Assembly (NCBI GenBank): GCA_965247635.1
Contig: CBDFHJ010000008.1
Coordinates: 310,001-374,000, forward strand
Source of the DNA: CBDFHJ01 sp965247635
Lineage (GTDB): Bacteria > Chloroflexota > Dehalococcoidia > Lucifugimonadales > Australimonadaceae
Direction of reading: 5' to 3'
Length of the DNA: 64,000 nucleotides
Shown piece after piece: positions 34,003 to 42,185 of the stretch. Under the pieces are notes generated by a model. That model searched no databases. It saw only the letters and a list, made by a program, of their open reading frames with translations, and was not told the origin of the DNA. A program made the translations under genes and the position numbers. Every line of letters starts with the position of its first letter. The first letter of the stretch is position 1.

Positions 34003-34944
34003 ATGCTGGGTCTTGGACTGGCGTGTTCCAATGCCCTTGCCATGTTCCGGCCGGTTGAAACGTGGCCGGATATCTATAAGAAACTCATCGGTGACGTACC
34101 TCAGCCACCTACCGCCTCGGACGAGACGCCGGAGATGCTGCGAGGGTACGCCGACCGCATTAACGCGGCGTTCGACGTATCGCGCGGGAGGATCGAGGAG
34201 TACCGTCCAGACGCCATCGTGGTGATCGGCGACGACCCTGGTGCTATTTTCACCGGGGTGCAGGTCCCTCAGATCTGCGTTTATACGGGCACCGAGATAG
34301 CGGGAGCGACCCGCGACCCGCTCGTCGGTGAGGACCCGGCGGAGGGCCAGGTGACCCTTCAGTGCAACCAGGCGTTGGGGAATGCCTTGAACGAAGGCCT
34401 CGTAGACGAAGGGTTCGACATTACCTACAGCCAGTTTCTCAACCCGCAGTCCAGCGAGTCGCTCCAGCAGGTGGGCGCTCGGTCCATCGTCCTTCCGATG
34501 ACGAAGCTGACGCCTGACCTGAACATCCCCGTCGTGCCAATCTTTCTCAACGCGCATCGCTGGCCGGCTCCCTCTGGACACCGGTGCTACGAGCTGGGCA
34601 AGGCTATCGCCAGGGTGCTGCAACCGCAGCACGAGCGGGTCGCGGTCCTGGCCTCCGGCGGCCTCTCCAACGACCCGCTAGGCCCCCGGGCTGGGTGGGT
34701 CGATACGCCGATGGACCAGTGGGTGCTGGACCAGATGGCCAGGGGCCGCGGCGAGCGGCTGAAGCCAATCTTTGACGTCGACTCCGACGCGGTGCGAGGC
34801 GGGACGGGAACGCTCCGGCAGTGGATTGCGGTGACGGGGGCGTGCGAGGAGCTGGGTGGCATCGCCACGGTGGTGGACTACGTTCCGGTCCACCATGCCG
34901 TGACCGGGCTGGGGTTTGCCTACTGGTCTCTGGGAGAGGCATAG
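34003..34944 (+). CDS. LigB-family protein lacking all catalytic residues (probable pseudoenzyme)
   Basis: A 313-residue member of the LigB superfamily by overall alignment (start 'MLGLGLA', 'VVPIFLN', 'GPRAGWVD', 'GLGFAYW' shared with 15635-16621). Each active-site position differs: the first metal His is N10 ('CSNALAM'), the Gln after GDD is P79, the 'GxxH' histidine is S161, the 'GGLSH' histidine is N223 and the metal Glu is T270 ('GTGTLRQW'). The frame is intact, with GGAGGGAGCG before the ATG, so it is maintained. In AmnAB-type enzymes an inactive paralogue serves as structural subunit, a possible role here. Confidence 0.85.
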   Translation: MLGLGLACSNALAMFRPVETWPDIYKKLIGDVPQPPTASDETPEMLRGYADRINAAFDVSRGRIEEYRPDAIVVIGDDPGAIFTGVQVPQICVYTGTEIAGATRDPLVGEDPAEGQVTLQCNQALGNALNEGLVDEGFDITYSQFLNPQSSESLQQVGARSIVLPMTKLTPDLNIPVVPIFLNAHRWPAPSGHRCYELGKAIARVLQPQHERVAVLASGGLSNDPLGPRAGWVDTPMDQWVLDQMARGRGERLKPIFDVDSDAVRGGTGTLRQWIAVTGACEELGGIATVVDYVPVHHAVTGLGFAYWSLGEA

Positions 34945-35057
34945 CCCATACAGGCAGATGCAGGGCAAGGGCTGTCCCGGCCGAAGGCCCTCTCCTCTCA
35001 TCCACCCAACCCACCCCAGGCGTGAGTTGGGCTCACAGCACCCCTATTGAAAACAGA

Positions 35058-35092
35058 AGAAGAGGGCCCGCCACTGCGGCGGGCTCTCTTCT
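35058..35092. terminator. Bidirectional terminator between convergent LigB-family genes
   Basis: AGAAGAGGGCCCGCC (35058-35072) pairs with GGCGGGCTCTCTTCT (35078-35092), allowing one G-T pair, around an ACTGC-type loop. It lies 113 bases after the plus-strand stop at 34944 and 21 bases after the minus-strand stop at 35114. Confidence 0.75.
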
Positions 35093-35113
35093 ATTCGTTC
35101 GCTGGAGCCGCGG

Positions 35114-36088
35114 CTAGGCGGTAGCCGTGGTGGCCTTCTCGGCGGGGTTCCAGTAGACCCAACCGAGGCCTGCCGTGGACTTGCCCGATGGGAAGTAGTC
35201 GACGACCGTGCCTGCGGGGTGGCCCATCTCGTCCATGGCGCCCGCCGCGGTGATCCACGCACGGAGCTCACCCGTGCCCGCCCGCATGGTCATGGAGTCG
35301 AAGGTGTACAGGGCCGTCGTATTCTTGGTCGTACCCTCTTCGATCTGCTTCAAGAACCAGCGGTCCAAGGGCTCGTCGACCCAGCCAGAGCGCGGGCCGC
35401 GCGGGTCGTGGGACATGCCGCCGGAACCGTAGATGGCGATGCGCCGCGGGTCGTTCTTAAAGAACCGGGCGATGGCGCGGCCCAGGTCATAGCACCGTTG
35501 GGCCGTAAGGGATGGCGGATCGTAGGTGTTCTCGTAGATCAGGACCGTGGGAATGTTCAGCTCAGGCATGAGGTACGGGGCCGGCGTGATGAAGGCGTGG
35601 GGAGTGCCCCGCTGCGAACCTATTCGGCCCATGGCCTTTTGCTCATCGCTGAAGTTCATGTCGAAGCCCTCCTGGATCACCAGGTACTCCAGCAGTCGCT
35701 TGGAGGTGGGGACGTCAACCTTCAGGCGGACCATCGTCTCTTCGTTGGCCGGCTCACCCGCCAGGCCGTTGTTGTTCTGCCCCCACGCTTCCTCACCCAG
35801 GAACATCATGAGGTTGGGAACGTTGCTGCGGTCGAACATCTCCGTCTGGTCGCCCCCAATGATGACGAGGAGGTCCGTCTTATTCGCTTTGATCTGGTCT
35901 TCGAGCGTCTTGAAGTTCTTCGCGATGCGTGGGATCCAGCCCTCGATGACCTCTTCCGTCTCGGCCAAAGTGCTTGCCGGCTGAGGTATCTCTGAGTTCA
36001 GGAACTTGTGGATGGTCTCCCAGTCCTCGTACGTAGTGGCCTTGAGGGACGGTGCGTGGGATGAAGCCATTCCGAGCCCGATTGGCAT
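35114..36088 (-). CDS. LigB-type class III extradiol ring-cleavage dioxygenase
   Basis: A 324-residue protein with H11 ('ASSHAPSL'), the 'GTPHAFITPAP' histidine, the 'GSGGMSHDPRGP' histidine and the 'GTGELRAW' glutamate, so the main catalytic set is intact; Q takes the place of the LigB His61 ('IGGDQTEMFD'). AGAGGAGC precedes the ATG. It converges with the inactive paralogue across a shared terminator and follows the hydratase-aldolase gene (96 bases) on the same strand, an order that fits ring cleavage and then side-chain aldol cleavage. Confidence 0.85.
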   Translation of the reverse strand: MPIGLGMASSHAPSLKATTYEDWETIHKFLNSEIPQPASTLAETEEVIEGWIPRIAKNFKTLEDQIKANKTDLLVIIGGDQTEMFDRSNVPNLMMFLGEEAWGQNNNGLAGEPANEETMVRLKVDVPTSKRLLEYLVIQEGFDMNFSDEQKAMGRIGSQRGTPHAFITPAPYLMPELNIPTVLIYENTYDPPSLTAQRCYDLGRAIARFFKNDPRRIAIYGSGGMSHDPRGPRSGWVDEPLDRWFLKQIEEGTTKNTTALYTFDSMTMRAGTGELRAWITAAGAMDEMGHPAGTVVDYFPSGKSTAGLGWVYWNPAEKATTATA

Positions 36089-36185
36089 AATGCTCCTCTT
36101 TCCATGCTTGCGGGATTCCCGCTGCTTACCAGTATAGTATGGCGTCGTTTCAGCGGAAGCAACCCCATACGGTCACGGCCGGCCT

Positions 36186-37184
36186 TTAGACCGGCGCCTT
36201 CATGTACTTCTTGCGCATCTCCGCCCACGTCTTGCCGTTGGCCTCGGCTGCGGCCTTCCAATCGTCGGGCAGATCGTCGTCCGAGTATGGCGCCCTCGCA
36301 GGTCCGCACTTGATGTAGCCGGCGGCCCGGAAACGCGCCTTCTCCGCCTGGGCGTTGAGCTGTGGGAACTGGAGGTAGCGCTCCGGGTCCTCCTGGCCTT
36401 GCGGCCGGAAGGGAGGGATAGAGCGCAGGTCGGCCACTACCTCCTTGATACGCTCCTCATCGCCGGCGATGAGGGCGTCGGCCAGGGCCACCGACGGCTC
36501 GGGACCCATGGAGGCGGAGGTGGACCAGAGGCCCTTGATCTGGTCGCCCACGCGCTGCCAGGCGAGGTAGGCGTTGCCCTCCTGGGGCATGTAGCGGACC
36601 TGGTCGCCGGTCAGCCGGACGATCTCCTCCAGGTCCTGCATGATGGCAGGGCTGGTGATCTTGTTGGTGATGACGGTAGGTGCCTTCTTGCGCACGCCCA
36701 CCCAGAACGGGAGGGGGAAGGTGGACTTGAAGAACATGGCGTTGGAATAGACCATGATGGCCATGTCGGGCACGGCCTCGCCCAGATCGGCAAACCAGCG
36801 GACGGAGTTCTCGATGGTGGGCGTCTGCCATAAGGGCAGACCGATGAAGGCGCCCGGTGCGCCGATATCCTTGAGCGCGCGCATCTGACGGATGGTCTCC
36901 TTGGTGCCCAACGAAGTGGCGCCCGCGAAGATAGGCACACGGCCTCGCGTCACCTGGACCACCGTGTCGACGAAGCCCACCTTCTCCTCCCATAGCAGCG
37001 CGGCGCACTCGCCGGTGGTGCCGTTGATGGCGATGCCTCCAACTCCGTCGCGGATGAGGTTCTCGGTCATCCGGGCGGTCTCCTCCAGGTCCACGGAGTT
37101 GGTGTTACTCCAGTGCTCACCTCCCTCCACGCAGGGGGTCGGGGCCATAACCATCACGCCCTGTATGTCGTCCTTCGTCAGCAT
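36186..37184 (-). CDS. DapA-superfamily hydratase-aldolase (NahE/PhdJ-like)
   Basis: A 332-residue class I aldolase of the dihydrodipicolinate-synthase superfamily. The substrate loop is 'AINGTTGECAALLW', the catalytic Tyr lies in 'IMVYSNAMFF' and the Schiff-base Lys in 'VITNKITSP'. The opening 'LTKDDIQGVMVMAPTPCVEGGEHW', the 'LGLPLWQ'-like 'IGLPLWQTP' and the long C-terminal tail are the pattern of trans-o-hydroxybenzylidenepyruvate and carboxybenzalpyruvate hydratase-aldolases rather than lysine biosynthesis. It would release pyruvate from a ring-cleavage product. The adjacent LigB gene supports this. Confidence 0.8.
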   Translation of the reverse strand: MLTKDDIQGVMVMAPTPCVEGGEHWSNTNSVDLEETARMTENLIRDGVGGIAINGTTGECAALLWEEKVGFVDTVVQVTRGRVPIFAGATSLGTKETIRQMRALKDIGAPGAFIGLPLWQTPTIENSVRWFADLGEAVPDMAIMVYSNAMFFKSTFPLPFWVGVRKKAPTVITNKITSPAIMQDLEEIVRLTGDQVRYMPQEGNAYLAWQRVGDQIKGLWSTSASMGPEPSVALADALIAGDEERIKEVVADLRSIPPFRPQGQEDPERYLQFPQLNAQAEKARFRAAGYIKCGPARAPYSDDDLPDDWKAAAEANGKTWAEMRKKYMKAPV

Positions 37185-37255
37185 GGTCTCCTTCCTTTCC
37201 TCCGCCCAGTGGGCGGGACCTCCTGGGTTGCGCCTCTCTCGATGGGTTGAGGGCC

Positions 37256-37699
37256 TCAGCTCGGGGGCGCGTCTTCTTGGCGTGGCCCGGCCGCGACCCT
37301 GCCCGTCTGCTCGCCTACCGGCTCACGCTGGTAGCCAGCGGTGCTGGCGGCGACGTACGATAGCCGCTCCGTACCAGTGTTGCGGATGCCGTGAATGACG
37401 CCCCTGGGAATGATGATCACCTGGCCCGCGCGGATGGGGTCCGGGGGGCCTTCGTCGCCCCGAAGGCATTCGCCACTGCCCTCCAGCACCACGATGAAGT
37501 GGGCGGAGTCGGGATGGCGGTGGGTCGAGTTCTCCTGTCCCGGTTCCAGGCACCAGACCACGACGTTGGAGAGGTCCTCGTCCCCGGCGTACATGCCAAC
37601 CACGGTGCCGTGGTCCGGCGAAAACCTGCGCCAGTCCCTGGGGTCGTGGGCTCCTGAGCCCAGGGTCTCAAGCGTCAGTCTTGGGGGCGTTTCCGTCAT
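37256..37699 (-). CDS. Cupin domain protein
   Basis: A 147-residue cupin. Motif 1 is 'GQENSTHRHPDSAHFIVVLEGSGE' and motif 2 is 'AGQVIIIPRGVIHGIRNTG', each with the usual metal-binding histidines. It starts at an ATG with GAGAGGCGGCG upstream, 71 bases before the hydratase-aldolase gene on the same strand, so probably co-transcribed with it and the LigB gene. Cupins in aromatic clusters can be gentisate- or quercetinase-like dioxygenases or sensors; the short length favours a single-domain accessory or regulatory role. Confidence 0.8.
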   Translation of the reverse strand: MTETPPRLTLETLGSGAHDPRDWRRFSPDHGTVVGMYAGDEDLSNVVVWCLEPGQENSTHRHPDSAHFIVVLEGSGECLRGDEGPPDPIRAGQVIIIPRGVIHGIRNTGTERLSYVAASTAGYQREPVGEQTGRVAAGPRQEDAPPS

Positions 37700-37975
37700 C
37701 GCCGCCTCTCGCCGTGGACCCGACAGATCACGGAGCGGACTGGGACCGCCACTCCTGGCGGCAATCTACTCCGGGTTGCCTCACCAGTCAACCGGAGGTT
37801 TGAGAAGCGGGGGAGCCCAGTCTGTCCCATATTCAAATTGAACGAAATGAGCGCGTTTGCATACGCCTTTACATTCTCTGGGATTAGCAGGTATATTTGT
37901 GCGCCAGGAAGGGGTGTAACTCGCGAAGGGAACGCCCTATTTCCGATGCTTACACAGTCGCTAAGGAGGGAGTTA

Positions 37976-38272
37976 ATGCCACGATTTGAAGTGCTGTCTT
38001 TGACCGAAGCCCAGACGAAAAGCGCTACCGGTAAGCGGGCGCAGATCATGCAGGAATATCTGGGTTACGTTGACCAGCTACGGGGAGGGCAGGCGGGCAG
38101 CTTGGAGCCCGGCGCGGGGGAGACGCTTACGGCGATTCGCAGGAGACTCAACGCGGCGGCGAAGCAGTCTGGCAAAGACCTGGTAGTGAGACGCACCGAG
38201 GACCGGCTGTACTTCTGGCCGCCTCCGGCGGGCCGGAGGCGGGGCAGGCCGCGGAAGAACGCCAGCGCGTAA
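37976..38272 (+). CDS. Small basic protein with C-terminal AT-hook-like tail
   Basis: A 98-residue protein, 'MPRFEVLSLTEAQTKSATGKRAQIMQEYLGYVDQL...'. The C-terminus 'GRRRGRPRKNASA' contains an AT-hook core (RGRPRK), suggesting minor-groove DNA binding. I do not recognise the family. The ATG at 37976 follows AAGGAGGGAGTTA, a strong site, so the earlier in-frame start at 37838 is unlikely. It stands alone, with nothing of note in the 276 bases upstream. Confidence 0.6.
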   Translation: MPRFEVLSLTEAQTKSATGKRAQIMQEYLGYVDQLRGGQAGSLEPGAGETLTAIRRRLNAAAKQSGKDLVVRRTEDRLYFWPPPAGRRRGRPRKNASA

Positions 38273-38279
38273 GTCCGCG

Positions 38280-38591
38280 TTACTCTTGCCCCGCCTCGGC
38301 GCTCGGTTGCCGGTGCAGCCTCCGGATAGTCCTCCTAGCTTCAACGCTTGCACCCGCTTCTAGGCACTCGCGGTACGTAGCGAAGATGCCTCGGTCCAAG
38401 AGGGCGCGGATATAGGAGTCTTGTATCGGCGACTGTTCTACCTGCTGACGAAGCTTGGTCAAACGGTCGAGCCGGCGGAGTAGGCTCGTCTGCCAACGGC
38501 TATCTAGTGGGACCTCCGACACGTTAGGGTCTGAGCGTCCACTCGGAGCGCTCTCATGAATACCTTTGGTACCAACGTGCGTATCTCGCAT
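38280..38591 (-). CDS. Hypothetical protein (weakly supported)
   Basis: A 103-residue reading frame convergent with the AT-hook gene. The middle ('LLRRLDRLTKLRQQVEQSPIQDSYIRALLDRGIFATYRECLEAG') looks like two amphipathic helices. GGGGG sits six bases before the ATG but is not a clear ribosome site. No family recognised. The following 360 bases to rpiB (38592-38950) show no gene that I can support. Confidence 0.3.
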   Translation of the reverse strand: MRDTHVGTKGIHESAPSGRSDPNVSEVPLDSRWQTSLLRRLDRLTKLRQQVEQSPIQDSYIRALLDRGIFATYRECLEAGASVEARRTIRRLHRQPSAEAGQE

Positions 38592-38950
38592 GCGGCCCCC
38601 TGTCTAGGACCTACTGGTGTGCTGTGTCTTTTAGCCCCACTGGTAACTTCAACCAAATTACTTCACTTCGAATCGCTTGATGGTAGGGACAACACTTGAT
38701 TCCGCTGGGTGAATCCCCGCCTTGTACAGCCTGGGCTGGCGCCTTACTCCTTAAAGCACAGACGAGGGCACCGTGAAGGCCTTCGAAACCCCGCGCCGGT
38801 ACAGCCGCGGCGCGTTTACAGTCCCGGTGAAGTTTTGCTATGGTGACCTTGTTCCAGGGGGCCTTAGTTGCCCACGTCGAGTGGTACCGCTTCGCTGGCG
38901 ACCGCATCCAACGAGTGAGCGGTTGTCCCGCCGCACCGGAGGGCTGGACT

Positions 38951-39430
38951 ATGCGTATAGCCGTCGGCTGCGACCACGCCGGGTTCGAGTTGAAACAAGA
39001 AGTGGACCGGTGGCTACGGCAATGGGGCCACGACGTGCAGGACGCAGGCGCGCATACCCTGGACCCGGCGGACGACTACCCGGATTACTCCAGGAAGGTG
39101 GCCGACGCGGTGGCTAACGGCACGGCCGACCGGGGGGTCATCGTGTGCGGGAGCGGCGTGGGAGCGTCCATCGCGGCCAACAAGGTCGGCGGAGTGCGGG
39201 CCGCCATGTGCCACGACACCTACTCCGCTCGCCAAGGGGTGGAACACGACGACATGAACGTGCTGTGCGTGGGGAGCCGCGTGGTGGGCGTGGAGCTGGC
39301 GAGAGAGCTGGTATCAGCATTCCTGGAGGCCCGTTTCTCAGGGGAGGAACGGCACGTGAGGCGATTGAAGAAGGTACTTGCCATAGAGGCGGACAATCGG
39401 TCCGCGGCGCCCAACACGGGAGGTGCATGA
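38951..39430 (+). CDS. rpiB: Ribose-5-phosphate isomerase B
   Basis: A 159-residue RpiB/LacAB family protein that interconverts ribose 5-phosphate and ribulose 5-phosphate. Motifs: 'VGCDHAGFELK' (phosphate and ring-opening site), 'IVCGSGVGASIAANKV' and the catalytic Cys/His stretch 'MCHDTYSARQGVEHDDMNVLCVGSRVVG'. The ATG at 38951 has GGAGGG upstream; an earlier in-frame start adds non-conserved residues. Its TGA overlaps the ATG of tal by four bases. It is the first gene of a pentose-phosphate operon. Confidence 0.93.
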   Translation: MRIAVGCDHAGFELKQEVDRWLRQWGHDVQDAGAHTLDPADDYPDYSRKVADAVANGTADRGVIVCGSGVGASIAANKVGGVRAAMCHDTYSARQGVEHDDMNVLCVGSRVVGVELARELVSAFLEARFSGEERHVRRLKKVLAIEADNRSAAPNTGGA

Positions 39431-40554
39431 TGGTGAACGCGCTGTTGACGGCCCAGGCCTTGGGACAGTCCAGTTGGTACGACTACATCCGTCGGGGAAT
39501 CCTGACCTCCGGGGAGCTGAGCAGGCTGGTCCAGCTCGGCATTACCGGGGTGACGTCGAACCCGACGATATTCGAGCGGGCCATCGCCGGCAGCAGCGAC
39601 TACGACCAGCCGCTGGCTGAGCTGGCCCGCCAGGGATCCGATCCGACGGAGACCTTCGAAGCTCTCGCGCTGGAAGATATCAGGGACGCCGCTGACCTCC
39701 TGCGCAGCGTGTACGACCACACGGACGGCACCGACGGCTACGTCTCATTCGAGATGTCGCCCTACTTGGCCCACGACACCCAGGGCTCTATAACGGAGGG
39801 CCGGCGGCTGTTCGCGGCCCTTGACAGGCCCAACGTGCTGGTGAAGGTGCCCGCCACGCCGGAGGGCATTCCAGCGGTTCGGACGCTAATCGCGGAGGGC
39901 ATCAACGTCAACATAACGCTGATCTTCTCCCTGGACGCCTACCAGCAAGTGATAGAGGCGTACATCGGCGGACTGGAGGACCGGGCGAGCCGAGGCGAAG
40001 GGGTCAAGGGAATAGCGTCGGTGGCGTCGTTCTTCGTGAGCCGGGTGGATACGGCGGTGGACGCATTGCTTCAGGGGCGGATCGACGCTGGGGAGACGGG
40101 GCTGAAGGGGCTGCTGGGCACGGCAGCCATCGCCAATGCTCGCAAGGCGTACGCGCTATTCCAAAAGGCTTTTGCTGCGCAACGGTTCGTCGCTCTCAAG
40201 GCGAAGGGCGCGCAGGTCCAGCGGCCACTGTGGGCCAGCACCAGCACCAAGAACCCAGCGTACCCGGACACCCTCTACGTGGACTCCCTCATCGGGCCCA
40301 ACACCGTGAACACCATGCCCCCCGCCACGGTTGAGGCGGTGCTGGACCACGGGGACCCCAAGTCGACCCTGGAGGGCAGCGCCCAGAAGGCGAATGCCGC
40401 GTTGGACGCGCTAGCCCAGGCTGACGTGGATATGGACCAGGTCACGGCACAGCTGCTGAAGGAGGGAGTGGAAGCCTTCGCCCAGTCCTACGACGCGGTA
40501 CTCGCCAGCGTCGCGGCCAAGTGTGCGAAGCTGGTGGCTGGCCATGCCGTCTGA
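39427..40554 (+). CDS. tal: Transaldolase
   Basis: A 375-residue transaldolase of the longer (TalB/Tal-Pgi type) class. 'GITGVTSNPTIFERAI' is the family signature and the Schiff-base Lys is in 'NVLVKVPATPEGI'; 'WASTSTKNPAYPDTLYVDSLIGPNTVNTMP' is the C-terminal signature. Transfers a dihydroxyacetone unit between sugar phosphates. The ATG at 39427 (overlapping rpiB) follows GGGAGG; ATG 39430 is next to it. The 3' end overlaps pgi by 11 bases. In many actinobacteria and relatives tal and pgi are fused; here they are separate overlapping genes. Confidence 0.93.
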   Translation: MMVNALLTAQALGQSSWYDYIRRGILTSGELSRLVQLGITGVTSNPTIFERAIAGSSDYDQPLAELARQGSDPTETFEALALEDIRDAADLLRSVYDHTDGTDGYVSFEMSPYLAHDTQGSITEGRRLFAALDRPNVLVKVPATPEGIPAVRTLIAEGINVNITLIFSLDAYQQVIEAYIGGLEDRASRGEGVKGIASVASFFVSRVDTAVDALLQGRIDAGETGLKGLLGTAAIANARKAYALFQKAFAAQRFVALKAKGAQVQRPLWASTSTKNPAYPDTLYVDSLIGPNTVNTMPPATVEAVLDHGDPKSTLEGSAQKANAALDALAQADVDMDQVTAQLLKEGVEAFAQSYDAVLASVAAKCAKLVAGHAV

Positions 40555-42181
40555 GATCACGACGTTAGGCACCCACACCGACGCGGTCCAGGAAGCAGCC
40601 GACACGCTTCAGCGGAACGCGGTCATCAGCCGCATCTGGGACCTCGACTATACCGTCTGGCGTGACGACCCGGCCGAGATCAGCGACCGGCTTGGGTGGC
40701 TGACCATAAGCGAGGAGATGCGGCGTCAGCTCCCCAGTCTGCGTGCCTTCGCGGAGGAGGTCCGGGGCTCAGGAATCAAGCACGTAGTGCTCTTGGCCAT
40801 GGGCGGCAGCGCCCTGGCGCCGGAGGTGTACCGGGCGACGCTCGGCAGTTCACCGGGCTATCCGGAATTCATCATGCTCGACTCGACGGTCCCCGATTGG
40901 GTGCGCCGAGTCTCGGATGCCATCGATCCCGCCAGTACCCTGTTCATCGTATCGTCGAAGTCCGGCGGCACTATCGAGGTCCTCTCCTTCTACCGTCACT
41001 TCCGTGCGCTGGTGGAGGCAGCGGTAGGCGCGGAGGCCGCCGGAGGCCACTTCGTCGCGATCACCGACGAAGGGACGGTGTTGGACGCGATGGGGAAGGC
41101 GGAGTCGTTTCGACGTGTGTTCCTGAACCCGTCGGACGTGGGCGGGCGTTTCTCCGGCCTTTCACTCTTTGGTTTCGTGCCCGCCGCGCTCATGGGGATC
41201 GACCTGGAGCGGTTTCTGGACGGCGTGGAGGCCATACGCGAACGGTGCGGCCCAGCCACGCCGGTGAAAGCCAACCCCGGCGCTTGGCTGGGTACGGTGA
41301 TGGGCACGCTGGCCAAGAAGGGGGTGGACAAGCTGACGTTGGTGGCCTCCCCTGCCCTGGCCTCCTTTGGGCTGTGGACCGAGCAGATGCTGGCCGAAAG
41401 CCTTGGCAAGGAGGGCACGGGCATTTTGCCGGTGGCGGGTGAGCCCCTGGCCCCGGCCGGCCTTTACGACGACGACCGCCTGTTCGTGTACCTACGGCTA
41501 GAAGGAGACGACAACGCCGTCGCTGATGCGCACATCGAGGCGATGCAGGACGCGGGACACCCTACCCTGTGCCTGGAAATGCCGGAGTGCGCCGACCTGG
41601 GAGGAGAGGTGTTCCGCTGGGCGTTTGCCACGGCGGTGGCTGGCCACCTTCTGGAGGTGCACCCCTTTGACCAGCCCAACGTGCAGCAGGCCAAGGACCT
41701 TACCGGCGAGCGATTGAAGGCATACGAGCGCGACGGCCGGCTGCCTCCGACCGAGACGCCGGAGTCGGTTGAATCGCTGCTATCCCAGGCCAAGCCACAC
41801 GACTACTTGGCCCTGCTGGTCTACCTGGCGCAATCGCCGGAGGTGGACGAGGCGTTAACCCGGCTGCGGCGGGCCGTTCAGGCACGCCACCGGATAGCCA
41901 CCACCGCGGGCTACGGACCACGCTACCTGCACTCCACTGGCCAGCTTCACAAGGGCGGCCCTTCTAGCGGCCTCTTCCTCCAATTAGTCGGAGAGCAGGC
42001 CAGTGACGTCGAGGTACCGGGACGGCCGTACACCTTCGGCGTGCTCGCGACCGCCCAGGCCGACGGCGATATCAGCGCGCTTCAGCAGGCCGGCCGCCGC
42101 GTCGCGCGGTGTCATTTAGGCCCGGACCCCGTCCGAGCGTTGGAGGCCCTTGCCGAGTCGGTAAGCCCGGACACAGGATAA
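40544..42181 (+). CDS. pgi: Glucose-6-phosphate isomerase
   Basis: A 545-residue phosphoglucose isomerase of the type that follows transaldolase. SIS-domain motifs: 'VLLAMGGSALAPEV', 'FIVSSKSGGTIEV' and the C-terminal 'YGPRYLHSTGQLHKGGPSSGLF', which carries the catalytic lysine region. It converts glucose 6-phosphate and fructose 6-phosphate. ATG 40544 lies inside the end of tal, without a strong separate ribosome site, so it is probably translationally coupled. Confidence 0.92.
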   Translation: MPSEITTLGTHTDAVQEAADTLQRNAVISRIWDLDYTVWRDDPAEISDRLGWLTISEEMRRQLPSLRAFAEEVRGSGIKHVVLLAMGGSALAPEVYRATLGSSPGYPEFIMLDSTVPDWVRRVSDAIDPASTLFIVSSKSGGTIEVLSFYRHFRALVEAAVGAEAAGGHFVAITDEGTVLDAMGKAESFRRVFLNPSDVGGRFSGLSLFGFVPAALMGIDLERFLDGVEAIRERCGPATPVKANPGAWLGTVMGTLAKKGVDKLTLVASPALASFGLWTEQMLAESLGKEGTGILPVAGEPLAPAGLYDDDRLFVYLRLEGDDNAVADAHIEAMQDAGHPTLCLEMPECADLGGEVFRWAFATAVAGHLLEVHPFDQPNVQQAKDLTGERLKAYERDGRLPPTETPESVESLLSQAKPHDYLALLVYLAQSPEVDEALTRLRRAVQARHRIATTAGYGPRYLHSTGQLHKGGPSSGLFLQLVGEQASDVEVPGRPYTFGVLATAQADGDISALQQAGRRVARCHLGPDPVRALEALAESVSPDTG

Positions 42182-42185
42182 CGCC

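Noticed and set aside
38611..38907. A 98-residue minus-strand frame upstream of rpiB
   Set aside because: No ribosome site, no family resemblance and irregular codon use.
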